A stretch of DNA of 63,170 nt from Tissierellia bacterium (lineage in GTDB: Bacteria; Bacillota; Clostridia; Tissierellales; Tissierellaceae), in the NCBI GenBank assembly GCA_012728125.1, contig JAAYFT010000086.1, positions 1-63,170 on the forward strand. The letters run 5' to 3'. The notes beneath the pieces are model-generated. The model had not been told where the DNA came from. It saw only the letters and a program-made list of their open reading frames with translations, and did not search any database. Shown in pieces: positions 43,619 to 52,588 of this stretch. Position 1 is the stretch's first letter. Each line of letters begins with the position of its first letter. Both the position numbers and the translations under genes were made by a program.

Positions 43619-44740
43619 TTAAAGATTAAAGAGTAGTCTAATCTTAATTTTTAACAAGGTCAATAGATATTTTGTTAGAGGATTTATAAGGATTAAAATA
43701 ATAATTGGGATTAAGGCTGCTCCCAATATAAACCAAAGATATTTAGTTTTAAATGTAGAGTTATAGAGTTTATTAACACCTTTCGCATCTACTAGTATAC
43801 CACCTACTTTCAACCTTACTAAAAATGTACTGGCCATTCCGGGCCTGCCCTTTTCCAAAAAATCTATCATGTTAGAATGGGTGCCAACAGCCACAACTAG
43901 ATCAGCTTTTTTTTCATATGCCAGTAACAAAGCTATGTCTTCGCTGGTTCCTGGAGAAATAAAGATTTTAGAATTTAAGCCCAATTCTTTTACCCTATCT
44001 AAACCTGGAGCTCTGCCATCTGAATAAGCATGAACAATTATCTCCTTAGCTTGTAAAAGACAATTATCTGATACACTATCCATATCCCCTATAATTATAT
44101 CAGGTACATATCCAAATTCTAATAGGGCATCCCCACCTCCGTCTACACCAACTAAGATGGGTTTTACTTCATCAATATAGGATTTTATAGCCATTAGATC
44201 TTCCCTATAGTCCTTTCCTCTAACAACAACTAATACATGTTTCCCTTCAATTTTTGTTTCTATTTCAGGTATATTTACTTTGCCTGTTACCAGGGATTTT
44301 TCTTTTTTTGCATAATCCAAAGTGTTTTCAATAAACTTATCTAACTCATCCTCTATATTATCATAACCCAATTTTATTAATTCTTCAATCTTACTATGGC
44401 TTATATAGGTACACTTAGCTATTATATTGCCTTGATATATTATTTTGTCTCCATCTATTTCAATTGTTTCCTCCTCTACTATTTTATCAAAAAAATTAGC
44501 ATCCTCCACTTCAAATATGGGAATGTTGTTTTCCATCAATACAGCAGGACCCCTATTAGGGTATCTTCCACTTATGGTTTTTTCAGTATTTATTACACAA
44601 GCAACCTTTTTATCTGCCAAGGATAGGGCAGCCATTTCATCCAAGTCCCTATGGCAAATAATTGCAATGTCATTTGGGTTTAATCTAGTGACTAAATTCT
44701 TAGTTTTTCTATCCTTTTTAGCAACTCCCTTTATATACAT
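43619..44740 (-). CDS. steA: SteA-like putative cytokinetic ring protein
   Basis: A 373-residue protein. The middle part has a thiamin-pyrophosphokinase-like fold signature (VGVDGGGDALLEFGY and IIGDMDSVSD), and one membrane helix lies near the C-terminus (about 335-355). SteA of Corynebacterium sits at the division ring with the MctB-like SteB. The gene lies between spo0A and the mctB-like gene. ATG 44740 follows GGAGG at five bases; the open frame to 44764 has no such site. Confidence 0.85.
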   Translation of the reverse strand: MYIKGVAKKDRKTKNLVTRLNPNDIAIICHRDLDEMAALSLADKKVACVINTEKTISGRYPNRGPAVLMENNIPIFEVEDANFFDKIVEEETIEIDGDKIIYQGNIIAKCTYISHSKIEELIKLGYDNIEDELDKFIENTLDYAKKEKSLVTGKVNIPEIETKIEGKHVLVVVRGKDYREDLMAIKSYIDEVKPILVGVDGGGDALLEFGYVPDIIIGDMDSVSDNCLLQAKEIIVHAYSDGRAPGLDRVKELGLNSKIFISPGTSEDIALLLAYEKKADLVVAVGTHSNMIDFLEKGRPGMASTFLVRLKVGGILVDAKGVNKLYNSTFKTKYLWFILGAALIPIIILILINPLTKYLLTLLKIKIRLLFNL

Positions 44741-44816
44741 GGTAACCTCCAATAGCTTATACAACTATTATTGACAACTTTTTATTTAATTATATCATAA
44801 TAAAACAAAAGAAAAA

Positions 44817-44837
44817 CATCCTCCATAAAGGAGGATG
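44817..44837 (-). terminator. Terminator of spo0A
   Basis: Minus-strand stem CATCCTCC / GGAGGATG, 5-base loop, then TTTTTCTTTTG. It separates spo0A from the steA group. Confidence 0.88.
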
Positions 44838-44838
44838 C

Positions 44839-45636
44839 CTATACTGTTATTTCTTGTTCTAATCTAAGCTTATCAGCGATTAAAGCAATAAATTCGCTAT
44901 TTGTAGGTTTTCCTTTAGCATTATTAACCGTATAGCCAAATAATTGATTTATTGTATCTATTCTACCCCTAGTCCATGCAACTTCTATAGCATGTCTAAT
45001 TGCTCTTTCTACCCTTGAAGCAGTTGTATTATATTTGCTAGCTATGGTCGGATATAGTTCCTTAGTTATTGCCCCTAAAAAATCCATATCTTCCACTACC
45101 ATGGTAATGGCTTCTCTTAGATACAAGTATCCTTTAATATGAGCCGGAATACCTATTTCATGGATTATTTTAGTTATTCTAGCTTCTAAATTGCTTTCAG
45201 TTGGTTGAGCTTTATTAACAGTATATACTTCTCTATTATCATTTATATTGGAAGTGAAATCAGTGGCTGATATCTGTTTTAATCTTTTAATAAAGACTTG
45301 GAAGTCAAAAGGCTTAACAACATAATAATGGGCGCCAAGCTCTATGGCTCTTTGGGTTATTTTATCTTGTCCCACTGCAGAAAGTACTATGACCTTTGGA
45401 AAATAACCTTCCTCAAGATTATGAAGTCTTTCCAATACCTCCAAACCGTCAAGGTGTGGCATTATAATATCAAGAATCAACACATCTGGCCTTTCACTTT
45501 CAACTATTTGGAGCGCTTCTGCTCCATCTTTGGCTATACCTATGATCTCAAATTCCTCATAAGACGATATAAGCCGATTTAAAACCTCACAAAATTCCCT
45601 ATTATCGTCTGCAATTACAATCTTTGTTTTCCTCAT
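44839..45636 (-). CDS. spo0A: Sporulation master regulator Spo0A
   Basis: A 265-residue response regulator. The receiver domain (1-125) has Asp10/Asp11, the phosphorylated Asp56 (LILDIIMP) and Lys in VVKPFDF. The C-terminal sigma-contacting DNA-binding domain has [19 protein letters not shown], the Spo0A recognition helix. Phosphorylated Spo0A starts sporulation. It follows spoIVB, the usual spoIVB-spo0A pairing, but has its own promoter and terminator. Confidence 0.98.
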   Translation of the reverse strand: MRKTKIVIADDNREFCEVLNRLISSYEEFEIIGIAKDGAEALQIVESERPDVLILDIIMPHLDGLEVLERLHNLEEGYFPKVIVLSAVGQDKITQRAIELGAHYYVVKPFDFQVFIKRLKQISATDFTSNINDNREVYTVNKAQPTESNLEARITKIIHEIGIPAHIKGYLYLREAITMVVEDMDFLGAITKELYPTIASKYNTTASRVERAIRHAIEVAWTRGRIDTINQLFGYTVNNAKGKPTNSEFIALIADKLRLEQEITV

Positions 45637-45682
45637 CGATAATCCCCCTGTTTTGCAAATTATTATTTATATATCTATATAT

Positions 45683-45711
45683 TTATTCGACAAATATATA
45701 AAAACTCCTTC
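45683..45711 (-). promoter_or_regulatory. Candidate sigma-H promoter of spo0A with overlapping 0A box
   Basis: Minus strand GAAGGAGTT (45711-45703), 11 bases, GTCGAATAA (45691-45683), close to RnAGGAwww-11/12-RnnGAATww. The sequence TGTCGAA (45692-45686), a perfect Spo0A-binding 0A box, overlaps the -10. Confidence 0.7.
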
Positions 45712-45729
45712 TTTTTTTATAAAATTTTT

Positions 45730-45763
45730 CAAAATAACCCTAGGATTACCTAGGGTTATTTTG
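45730..45763 (-). terminator. Terminator of spoIVB
   Basis: A perfect 15-bp stem (45730-45744 / 45749-45763) with a 4-base loop that overlaps the spoIVB stop. On the minus strand the stem ends in TTTTG, and A/T-rich sequence follows. Confidence 0.75.
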
Positions 45764-47029
45764 AGATTCTAGCATCCACTCAATGAATATACCATATCCT
45801 TTAGTAGGATCATTTACAAAAACATGAGTGATAGCTCCAACTAGTTTTCCGTCTTGAATTATAGGACTACCACTCATTCCTTGAACTATCCCACCAGTCA
45901 TTTCTAAGAGTTTTTCATCTGTAACTTTGATTACCATACTTTTTTGATCAGGTTTAACTTGTGGTTGAACCTTTAATATTTCTACTTCAAATTTTTCCAC
46001 AACATTATCTTTAACTGTTGTATAAATATATGCCTTTCCTTCCTTTACTTCATCTTTAAATCCAATGGGTATAGGTTTATTCTTTATATTGTCTAAAAAC
46101 TCTTTTTTAACTGTTCCAAATATGCCAAAGGAATTGTTCAAGGTTATATCTCCTGCTATATTATTAGCTTCATAAAATACTCCTCTAATTTCTCCAGGGG
46201 AACCTTTTTTTCCTTGTTCTATTTTAGAGATTTTTGCATTCATTATCTTACCTTTATCTACAGAAAGTAGCTTCCCTGTATCAGAATCTACTATTCCATG
46301 ACCTAATGCTCCAAATTTGCCACTATCCTTGTCTAAATAAGTTAGTGTACCAATACCTGATGTCTTATCCCTAACCCATATGCCTAGTCTATAGCTATTA
46401 TCTTGTAAGCATTGTATTGGTTTTGCTTCCGTAATAAATTCTGCCTTGTTTCTTTGAACTAAAATTTTTACTTTTTTATCTTTTATTTCATTGAGGATTT
46501 TTACCACATGTTCTGCATCATTGACTTTAATTCCATCTATTTCTAATATGCTATCTCCAACCTTTATGCCTGCATCTTTAGCGGGACTATATCTTTCATT
46601 GTCTACTCCTATTATGTCTGTAACTGCTACTACTAAAACCCCTCTTGTATTTAACCTAACTCCGATGGCATTGCCTCCAGGAATCAATTCTGGTCTCTGA
46701 ATTACATCTATATTATAATTTTTAACGGGTATTAACCCAAAAAACTTGATCTGGACTTCTGCTTTTCCTGTTTCTATACCGTTTAATGAATAGGTTTTCT
46801 TTAAGCTATTAGTATCAGTATTGTTTGAACTTGCCTCTATTACATTATCTTTTTCTTTATTAGTACTTAAAGAAAAAGGAAAAGTAATGTCTAGATTTTT
46901 ATTTTCTCCTTTGACTATCTTAATATTTGAAGGATGAAATAAAATCCTATTTGTTTGTATTGTAAAGCTTAATAAAATTAGTATTAAGAATAAAGCTACA
47001 AATTTTTTGCTGAATTTTAACTTTCGCAA
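45746..47029 (-). CDS. spoIVB: SpoIVB serine peptidase
   Basis: A 427-residue secreted S55 peptidase. An N-terminal membrane/signal segment (about 8-26), a PDZ domain (about 130-205) and the peptidase domain with GALGHGIVD (catalytic His/Asp region) and GMSGSPI (catalytic Ser, about 386-388) are visible. In Bacillus it is made in the forespore and activates pro-sigma-K processing through SpoIVFA. It starts at TTG 47029 with AGGAGAG about ten bases upstream. Confidence 0.95.
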   Translation of the reverse strand: MRKLKFSKKFVALFLILILLSFTIQTNRILFHPSNIKIVKGENKNLDITFPFSLSTNKEKDNVIEASSNNTDTNSLKKTYSLNGIETGKAEVQIKFFGLIPVKNYNIDVIQRPELIPGGNAIGVRLNTRGVLVVAVTDIIGVDNERYSPAKDAGIKVGDSILEIDGIKVNDAEHVVKILNEIKDKKVKILVQRNKAEFITEAKPIQCLQDNSYRLGIWVRDKTSGIGTLTYLDKDSGKFGALGHGIVDSDTGKLLSVDKGKIMNAKISKIEQGKKGSPGEIRGVFYEANNIAGDITLNNSFGIFGTVKKEFLDNIKNKPIPIGFKDEVKEGKAYIYTTVKDNVVEKFEVEILKVQPQVKPDQKSMVIKVTDEKLLEMTGGIVQGMSGSPIIQDGKLVGAITHVFVNDPTKGYGIFIEWMLESQNNPR

Positions 47030-47164
47030 AGATTTATCACTCTCCTAATTTGCTTTCTTTTATTCACCTCCTATTTGAAATTTCATATATAATTTAGCCT
47101 TTTTTGTAGTTATTTATTCTATATAAATATTTTTTGAAATGGCAACTGGAATCAATTTTTCCAT

Positions 47165-47196
47165 AAAAAAAGAGTTTTGAATATAATTCAAAACTC
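47165..47196 (-). terminator. Terminator of recN
   Basis: Perfect stem GAGTTTTGAA / TTCAAAACTC with a 5-base loop, then seven T on the minus strand. It overlaps the recN stop. Confidence 0.9.
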
Positions 47197-48904
47197 AAAA
47201 TTTTCTACTATTATTTTTTAATATTTTTGACATTTCTATCATCTCTGAAGCATGTTTTAAAGTAGTCGTAGTTAAATCTACTCCTCCAATAAGTCTAGCC
47301 ATTTCTTCAACTCTCTCTTGGTCAGAAAGCCTTGATACTTCTGATATCGTTCTATTAGCTTTACTTACCTTGTTTATTACAAAATGGCTATCTGCCAAAG
47401 CTGCAATTTGAGGTAGATGGGATATACATATTACTTGATGTTTTTTTGATATATTATATATTTTTTCACCTACTATTTGAGCTGTTCTACCAGAAATTCC
47501 TGCATCGATCTCGTCAAATATTAAGGTAGGTATTTTATCTAAAAATGCTAAAATACTCTTAATTGCCAACATAATCCTAGACATTTCTCCACCAGAGATA
47601 ATTTTAGACAATGGTTTTAATCCTTCGCCAGGATTTGTTGATATGAGAAACTCAATTTTATCAAAGCCTTGTGGTGTAAATTGGGCAGTTCTTATAAAAT
47701 CTACCTTAAAATCCACATTTGACATATTTAGTTGAGATAATTCCGCTTTTACATTTTCCTCTAGAATATTGGCTATTTTCTTTCGCATTTCAGAAAGTTT
47801 GCTACAATTTTTATCCAGCTTTTCTTCCAATTCCTTGATTCTCGATAAAGAATTTTCATATTCCTTTTCAAAGTTTAACAGCTTGTTTAATCTTTCTTCA
47901 GCCTCATCCCTAAATTTAAATATCGAATCTATACTATTTCCATATTTTCTTTTTAGTTTGTTTACTAGGTCAATCCGTTCATGTAAATAGTTTAATCTCT
48001 CCATATCTATGTCAATACTATTAAGATAGTAATTTAATTCCCTATTTATATCTTGGAGTTCATAGTTTATTTCAGATAATCTATTAAAGAAAGACTCTAA
48101 CTTTTCATCAAATTCTTTAGCACTGCTTACTAAAGATAAGGACTTGTTTACTAAATTTATGGCTCCTTGAAAATCGTAATCATCGCTGTCTAGATAAGAC
48201 AAAGCTAATTCTACGGATTGAGATATCTTGTTGATATTTGAAAGTTTTTTAAATTCTGCTTCAATGCTGTGCTCATCTTCCATAGTTAAATTGGCTTCAT
48301 CGATTTCTTCTATTTGAAATCTTAATATATCAATTTCCCTGTCTCTTTCACCACTATCCATAGACAAGGATTTAATCTTTTTCTTTTCCTCTTGGAGTTC
48401 ATCATATAACTCTTTAATAGTTGATTTTAATGATGTAAAATCCTCATCTCCAAAGGCATCTACTAAGAGCTGGTGATTGTTTATATCCAATAAGGATTGA
48501 TGTTCATGCTGTCCAAATATATCTACTAGTTTAGTGGTTATAGTCTTTAGCATAGTCAAATTCATAGCCCTTCCATTTACTTTAGAAAGGCTTGGCCCAT
48601 TTGCAAATATTTCTTTTGTTATTATGAGAAGATTATCATGATCTATATCAATTGATAGATCATTTAATATTGGCCTTAAAGTAGATAAGTCCTCTATATA
48701 AAAAACTCCCTCTAATACAGCTTTATCACACCCAGTACGAATAAAGTCTTTGCTTGTCCTAGAGCCTAAGATCATTCCCAAGGCTTCAATTAATATTGAT
48801 TTACCTGATCCAGTTTCTCCCGTAATTACATTAAGGCCTTTAGTGAAATTAATCTTTATATTATCTATAATGGCAAAATCTTTTATACTTAATTCTACTA
48901 ACAT
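47195..48904 (-). CDS. recN: DNA repair protein RecN
   Basis: A 569-residue SMC-like ATPase for double-strand break repair. Walker A GETGSGKSILIEAL near the N-terminus, a long central coiled coil (about 150-370), signature SGGEMSRIMLAIKS and Walker B LIFDEIDAGISG are present. ATG 48904 follows GGGGG at six bases. It lies in the conserved tlyA-recN-spoIVB-spo0A order. Confidence 0.96.
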   Translation of the reverse strand: MLVELSIKDFAIIDNIKINFTKGLNVITGETGSGKSILIEALGMILGSRTSKDFIRTGCDKAVLEGVFYIEDLSTLRPILNDLSIDIDHDNLLIITKEIFANGPSLSKVNGRAMNLTMLKTITTKLVDIFGQHEHQSLLDINNHQLLVDAFGDEDFTSLKSTIKELYDELQEEKKKIKSLSMDSGERDREIDILRFQIEEIDEANLTMEDEHSIEAEFKKLSNINKISQSVELALSYLDSDDYDFQGAINLVNKSLSLVSSAKEFDEKLESFFNRLSEINYELQDINRELNYYLNSIDIDMERLNYLHERIDLVNKLKRKYGNSIDSIFKFRDEAEERLNKLLNFEKEYENSLSRIKELEEKLDKNCSKLSEMRKKIANILEENVKAELSQLNMSNVDFKVDFIRTAQFTPQGFDKIEFLISTNPGEGLKPLSKIISGGEMSRIMLAIKSILAFLDKIPTLIFDEIDAGISGRTAQIVGEKIYNISKKHQVICISHLPQIAALADSHFVINKVSKANRTISEVSRLSDQERVEEMARLIGGVDLTTTTLKHASEMIEMSKILKNNSRKF

Positions 48905-48935
48905 ATAATACCCCCAAGTTAGCATATAAATTTAA

Positions 48936-49730
48936 CTAAAGACTATTATGAGCCTCATCTACAATCTCTATAATCTCCTTATTTTCAACTGTTGTCTCAC
49001 TATTCTCCTTCAAATAAATCAAAAATTCTATATTTCCAGTAGCTCCAGTAATGGGTGAAAATGATAAGCCTTCGATTCCAAATCCCAATTCTTTACAGAA
49101 TTCAACTATTGTTTCAATTACTTCATAATGAGTACTCTTGTCCCTAACAATACCTTTTTTACCAACCTTTTCCTTACCTGCTTCAAATTGGGGTTTGATT
49201 AATGCTATGACTTCCCCATCTTCATTTAGGAGACTTTTGGCCACCGGTAAAACCAATTTTAATGAAATAAAGGAAACATCAATGGAAATGAAATCAATAT
49301 TTTCCCCAATATCGTCGTAGGTAACGTACCTAATATTGGTTCTCTCCATAACGACAACCCTGGGGTCATTTCTTAATTTCCAATCTAACTGGCCATAGCC
49401 AACATCAACTGCAAATACTTTAGAGGCACCATTTTGTAACATGCAATCAGTAAAACCACCAGTAGATGCGCCAATATCCATGGCAACTTTATTAGTTAAG
49501 TCAATATTAAATAATTTTATTGCTTTTTCTAGTTTTAATCCTCCCCTACTGACATAAGTAAGGGGGTTCTCCTTAACGGTTATCTCTACATCTTCATCTA
49601 GTTTTTCACCTGGCTTATCAATTCTTCTATTTCCAACAAAAACTGAGCCTTCCATTATAACTCTTTTTGCCTTTTCTCTAGATTCAACTAGACCTTTTTC
49701 AAACAAAATAACATCAGCTCTTTTTTTCAC
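48936..49730 (-). CDS. tlyA: TlyA family rRNA methyltransferase / hemolysin-like
   Basis: A 264-residue protein with an N-terminal S4 domain (1-62; ADVILFEKGLVESREKAKRVI, quoted by its LVESREKA core) and an FtsJ-type methyltransferase with AMDIGASTGGFTDCML and the catalytic region ALIKPQFEAG. TlyA 2'-O-methylates rRNA cytidines in Mycobacterium. It lies 31 bases before recN; the nadK and argR genes that often separate the two are absent. Confidence 0.93.
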   Translation of the reverse strand: MKKRADVILFEKGLVESREKAKRVIMEGSVFVGNRRIDKPGEKLDEDVEITVKENPLTYVSRGGLKLEKAIKLFNIDLTNKVAMDIGASTGGFTDCMLQNGASKVFAVDVGYGQLDWKLRNDPRVVVMERTNIRYVTYDDIGENIDFISIDVSFISLKLVLPVAKSLLNEDGEVIALIKPQFEAGKEKVGKKGIVRDKSTHYEVIETIVEFCKELGFGIEGLSFSPITGATGNIEFLIYLKENSETTVENKEIIEIVDEAHNSL

Positions 49731-49796
49731 CTAAGTTCCTCCAAAATTTTTTTATTCTTTTTAAAGTAATTATATCTAGATTGTATAACTTAAAAT

Positions 49797-50666
49797 TTAC
49801 ACTTCTCTTGCTATAAGTTTTTTAGTTAGGACCTCGAAAAATTCTGTATCCCTATTTTTTAGTTTTTTCAAGCTTTTAATTGCATTATTACTATATTCTT
49901 CTACTGCTAACCTTCCTTTATTAATATCATAAAATGACAAAAATGTTAACTTTTTAATATGGGAATCTTTTTCTTTGTCCAATATGTCATCCCTTATTTG
50001 ATAAGCAAGACCAAGATTTAATCCAAAATCCCTCATATGTTGAATTTCCTCTTCATCTGCCTCTCCTACTATGGCACCTGAAACTAAGGCAGATTGAATC
50101 AGGGCAGCTGTTTTAGCCTTATACATAAAAATAAGTTTTTCTTCAGTTACACTATCATGGCTTAATAACAAGTCTACCACTTGTCCACCTATCATACCAT
50201 ATATTCCTGAATACTTACTTATTTCTTTTAAAGCCCTAGTATATTTTTTATAATCCTTAATATCTTTAGCATGGCTATCTATAAAATCTAAAATAGTCTC
50301 AAAAGATAGGTTTAATAGTCCATCACCTGCCAGAATTGCCATGGCATCACCAAATACCTTGTGATTCGTAGGCTTACCTCTCCTAAAATCGTCATCATCC
50401 ATAGCAGGAAGATCATCATGTATTAATGAATATGTATGTATCATTTCTATCCCTATGGCAAAGGGTATTATTTCCCTAACCTGATTATTAAACATTTCAT
50501 AGGATTTTATTGCCATAATAGGTCTTAATCTTTTGCCTCCTGTAAATAGGCTATATTCAATAGATTCTATTATCCTTCTTTGAAAACAATCCTTATTTTC
50601 TACTATTTTTTTCAACTCTAAATCTATTAGTGATATTACCTTATCTAGTTCTTCATTAAAATTCAT
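49797..50666 (-). CDS. ispA: Polyprenyl (geranylgeranyl/farnesyl) diphosphate synthase
   Basis: A 289-residue trans-isoprenyl synthase. GGKRLRP, the first Asp-rich motif HDDLPAMDDDD and the second RDDILDKEKD are present. It condenses DMAPP with IPP, products of the MEP pathway that includes IspH in this window. ATG 50666 follows GGAGG at six bases and comes one base after the xseB stop. Confidence 0.95.
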   Translation of the reverse strand: MNFNEELDKVISLIDLELKKIVENKDCFQRRIIESIEYSLFTGGKRLRPIMAIKSYEMFNNQVREIIPFAIGIEMIHTYSLIHDDLPAMDDDDFRRGKPTNHKVFGDAMAILAGDGLLNLSFETILDFIDSHAKDIKDYKKYTRALKEISKYSGIYGMIGGQVVDLLLSHDSVTEEKLIFMYKAKTAALIQSALVSGAIVGEADEEEIQHMRDFGLNLGLAYQIRDDILDKEKDSHIKKLTFLSFYDINKGRLAVEEYSNNAIKSLKKLKNRDTEFFEVLTKKLIAREV

Positions 50667-50667
50667 C

Positions 50668-50889
50668 TTATACCTCCATGGAAAATGTTTCTTCCTTAGT
50701 GTTTTCCTCATCTTCTAATAGTATTTTTATTTCTCCCTCTGCCTTACTTATTAAATCTTTACAATGATTATATAGAATAACTCCCCTTTTGAATTTTTCA
50801 ATAGATTCTTTTAGGGTACAATCATCACTTTCCAGTTCATCTAAGATCTTTTCTAATTCTAAAATAGCTTCTTCATAGGTTAAATTCAT
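50668..50889 (-). CDS. xseB: Exodeoxyribonuclease VII small subunit
   Basis: A 73-residue helical subunit with TYEEAILELEKILDELE and FKRGVILYNHCKDLI, typical of XseB. It binds XseA to form exonuclease VII, which degrades single-stranded DNA. It overlaps xseA by 17 bases. Confidence 0.95.
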   Translation of the reverse strand: MNLTYEEAILELEKILDELESDDCTLKESIEKFKRGVILYNHCKDLISKAEGEIKILLEDEENTKEETFSMEV

Positions 50890-52102
50890 CTATTTTCTCC
50901 CCTTCATCAATATTCTCAACTCGTGATAAGACCTTTCCATCCCTTAATATAATGCCAATTTCATCACCTAGTTTAACACTGTCTATAGATTTAACTAGTT
51001 TGCCCCTGTTATCTATAATAATTCCATAACCTTTATCTATGGCTATGTTTGGATTAAGCAGTTCCAGTTTTCCCTTTAGCTCTAGGATTTCTGCCTTTTT
51101 TTCATTGAGCTTCTTCTCCATTACATAGGTTAAATCTCTTAAAAAATTATCTATCTCTATTTTCTTATCCTTTAATTGGTTTAATGGACTATACAAGTTT
51201 AATTTTGTATCTAGGTTTTCTAATTCTAACTTATATGCCTTAATCTTTTTATTTATAATACTTTTAAGTTCATCGTACTTATTATCTAATTCTTTTAATA
51301 AATACATAACATCAGGAACAGCAAGCTCTGCTGCTGCGGAAGGAGTTGGAGCTCTCAAGTCAGCAACAAAATCTGCTATGGTAAAATCAGTTTCATGGCC
51401 AACTGCACTAATAATGGGAGTTTTTAACTTAGATATAGTTCTAGCCAATTTTTCATCATTAAAGGCAAATAATTCCTCTATGGAACCGCCTCCCCTTCCA
51501 GTAATAATTAAATCTATATCATCTCTACTGTCTAGATATTCCAACCCCCTACATATTTCTTCAGGCGCATTAATACCTTGTACCAAAGTTGGATAAATTA
51601 ATATATTACATGGAGGAAATCTTCTTTTAATTATTGTAATAATATCCCTTATGGCAGCACCAGTTGAAGAGGTAACTACTCCTATTTTTCTTGGCATGAA
51701 AGGAATCTGTTTTTTCTTATCTTGGGAGAATAGGCCTTCCTGCTCTAATTTGTTTTTTAATTCCTCAAAGGCCCTATACAATTCACCAATACCACTACTT
51801 CTTATATCTTTAACATAAAGCTGGTATTCTCCCTCTCTTTCGTATACTGAGATATAGCCAGTAGCTACTATCTTCATTCCTTCATCTAATTTAAAGTTTA
51901 TTTTTTCATTATCTCCCTTAAACATTACAGCCTTTATCTTGCCCTTCTCATCCTTTAAATTAAAATACATATGGCCACTGTAATGGTGTTTAAAGTTTGA
52001 AATTTCTCCTTCTACCGATATATTGGATAAGACCATATCGCTTAAGAGAAGTCTTTTTATATAATTATTAACTTCACTTACCTTTAAGGGTCTAAGATCC
52101 AT
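50873..52102 (-). CDS. xseA: Exodeoxyribonuclease VII large subunit
   Basis: A 409-residue nuclease. An N-terminal OB fold (1-100; VEGEISNFKHHYSGHMYF core GEISNF), the catalytic domain with GVVTSSTGAAIRDI, GRGGGSIEELFAFNDE and GHETDFTIADFVADLRAPTP core, and a C-terminal coiled coil are present. ATG 52102 with GGAGG at five bases is the start. Confidence 0.96.
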   Translation of the reverse strand: MDLRPLKVSEVNNYIKRLLLSDMVLSNISVEGEISNFKHHYSGHMYFNLKDEKGKIKAVMFKGDNEKINFKLDEGMKIVATGYISVYEREGEYQLYVKDIRSSGIGELYRAFEELKNKLEQEGLFSQDKKKQIPFMPRKIGVVTSSTGAAIRDIITIIKRRFPPCNILIYPTLVQGINAPEEICRGLEYLDSRDDIDLIITGRGGGSIEELFAFNDEKLARTISKLKTPIISAVGHETDFTIADFVADLRAPTPSAAAELAVPDVMYLLKELDNKYDELKSIINKKIKAYKLELENLDTKLNLYSPLNQLKDKKIEIDNFLRDLTYVMEKKLNEKKAEILELKGKLELLNPNIAIDKGYGIIIDNRGKLVKSIDSVKLGDEIGIILRDGKVLSRVENIDEGEKIDEFNL

Positions 52103-52104
52103 AA

Positions 52105-52524
52105 TTACCTCCATATTTTATCCTTTTCAAGGGACCTAACAATACTACCAAGTACTCCATTGATAAACTTGTAAGAATCTTCACTGCTATACTTCTTCGC
52201 TGTTTCTATAGCTTCGTTAATAGATACCTCAACAGGTATATCATCCCTAAATAGAATTTCATATAGCGCGATTCTTAATATAGCTAAATCTATCTTGGCC
52301 AGTCTACTAATATGCCAGCCTTCTAAGCTGTTTTGAATATGAGTATCTATGGTTTCTATATTGTCCCTAATCTTAGTAAAAGCATCTACGATATAGTCTT
52401 TTTCTGCTGGATCAAAAGAAAAGTTTTCAAAGTAAAGAGATAAAGCCTCTTCTGAGAATTCATTGTTTATTTCCATTTGGTAGATTAATTTCATAGTTCC
52501 TTCTCTTGCTTGCTTTCTTCCCAT
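52105..52524 (-). CDS. nusB: Transcription antitermination factor NusB
   Basis: A 139-residue all-helical NusB. GRKQAREGTMKLIYQ, LAKIDLAILRIALYEI and VSINEAIETAKKYS..KFINGVLGS are signatures. It binds boxA RNA with NusE (S10) in rRNA antitermination. ATG 52524 follows GGGAGGAACT. Confidence 0.96.
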   Translation of the reverse strand: MGRKQAREGTMKLIYQMEINNEFSEEALSLYFENFSFDPAEKDYIVDAFTKIRDNIETIDTHIQNSLEGWHISRLAKIDLAILRIALYEILFRDDIPVEVSINEAIETAKKYSSEDSYKFINGVLGSIVRSLEKDKIWR

Positions 52525-52560
52525 AGTTCCTCCCATAATACTATATTATAATATCTAAAT

Positions 52561-52583
52561 TACCCTCTGGTCTACAGAGGGTA
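52561..52583 (-). terminator. Hairpin between asp23 and nusB
   Basis: Stem TACCCTCTG / CAGAGGGTA with a 5-base loop. The tail (ATTTAG) is only weakly T-rich; partial termination is likely. Confidence 0.55.
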
Positions 52584-52588
52584 AAATA

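Noticed and set aside
45298-45582. Plus-strand open frame inside spo0A
   Set aside because: Antisense to the Spo0A receiver domain; no ribosome binding site.
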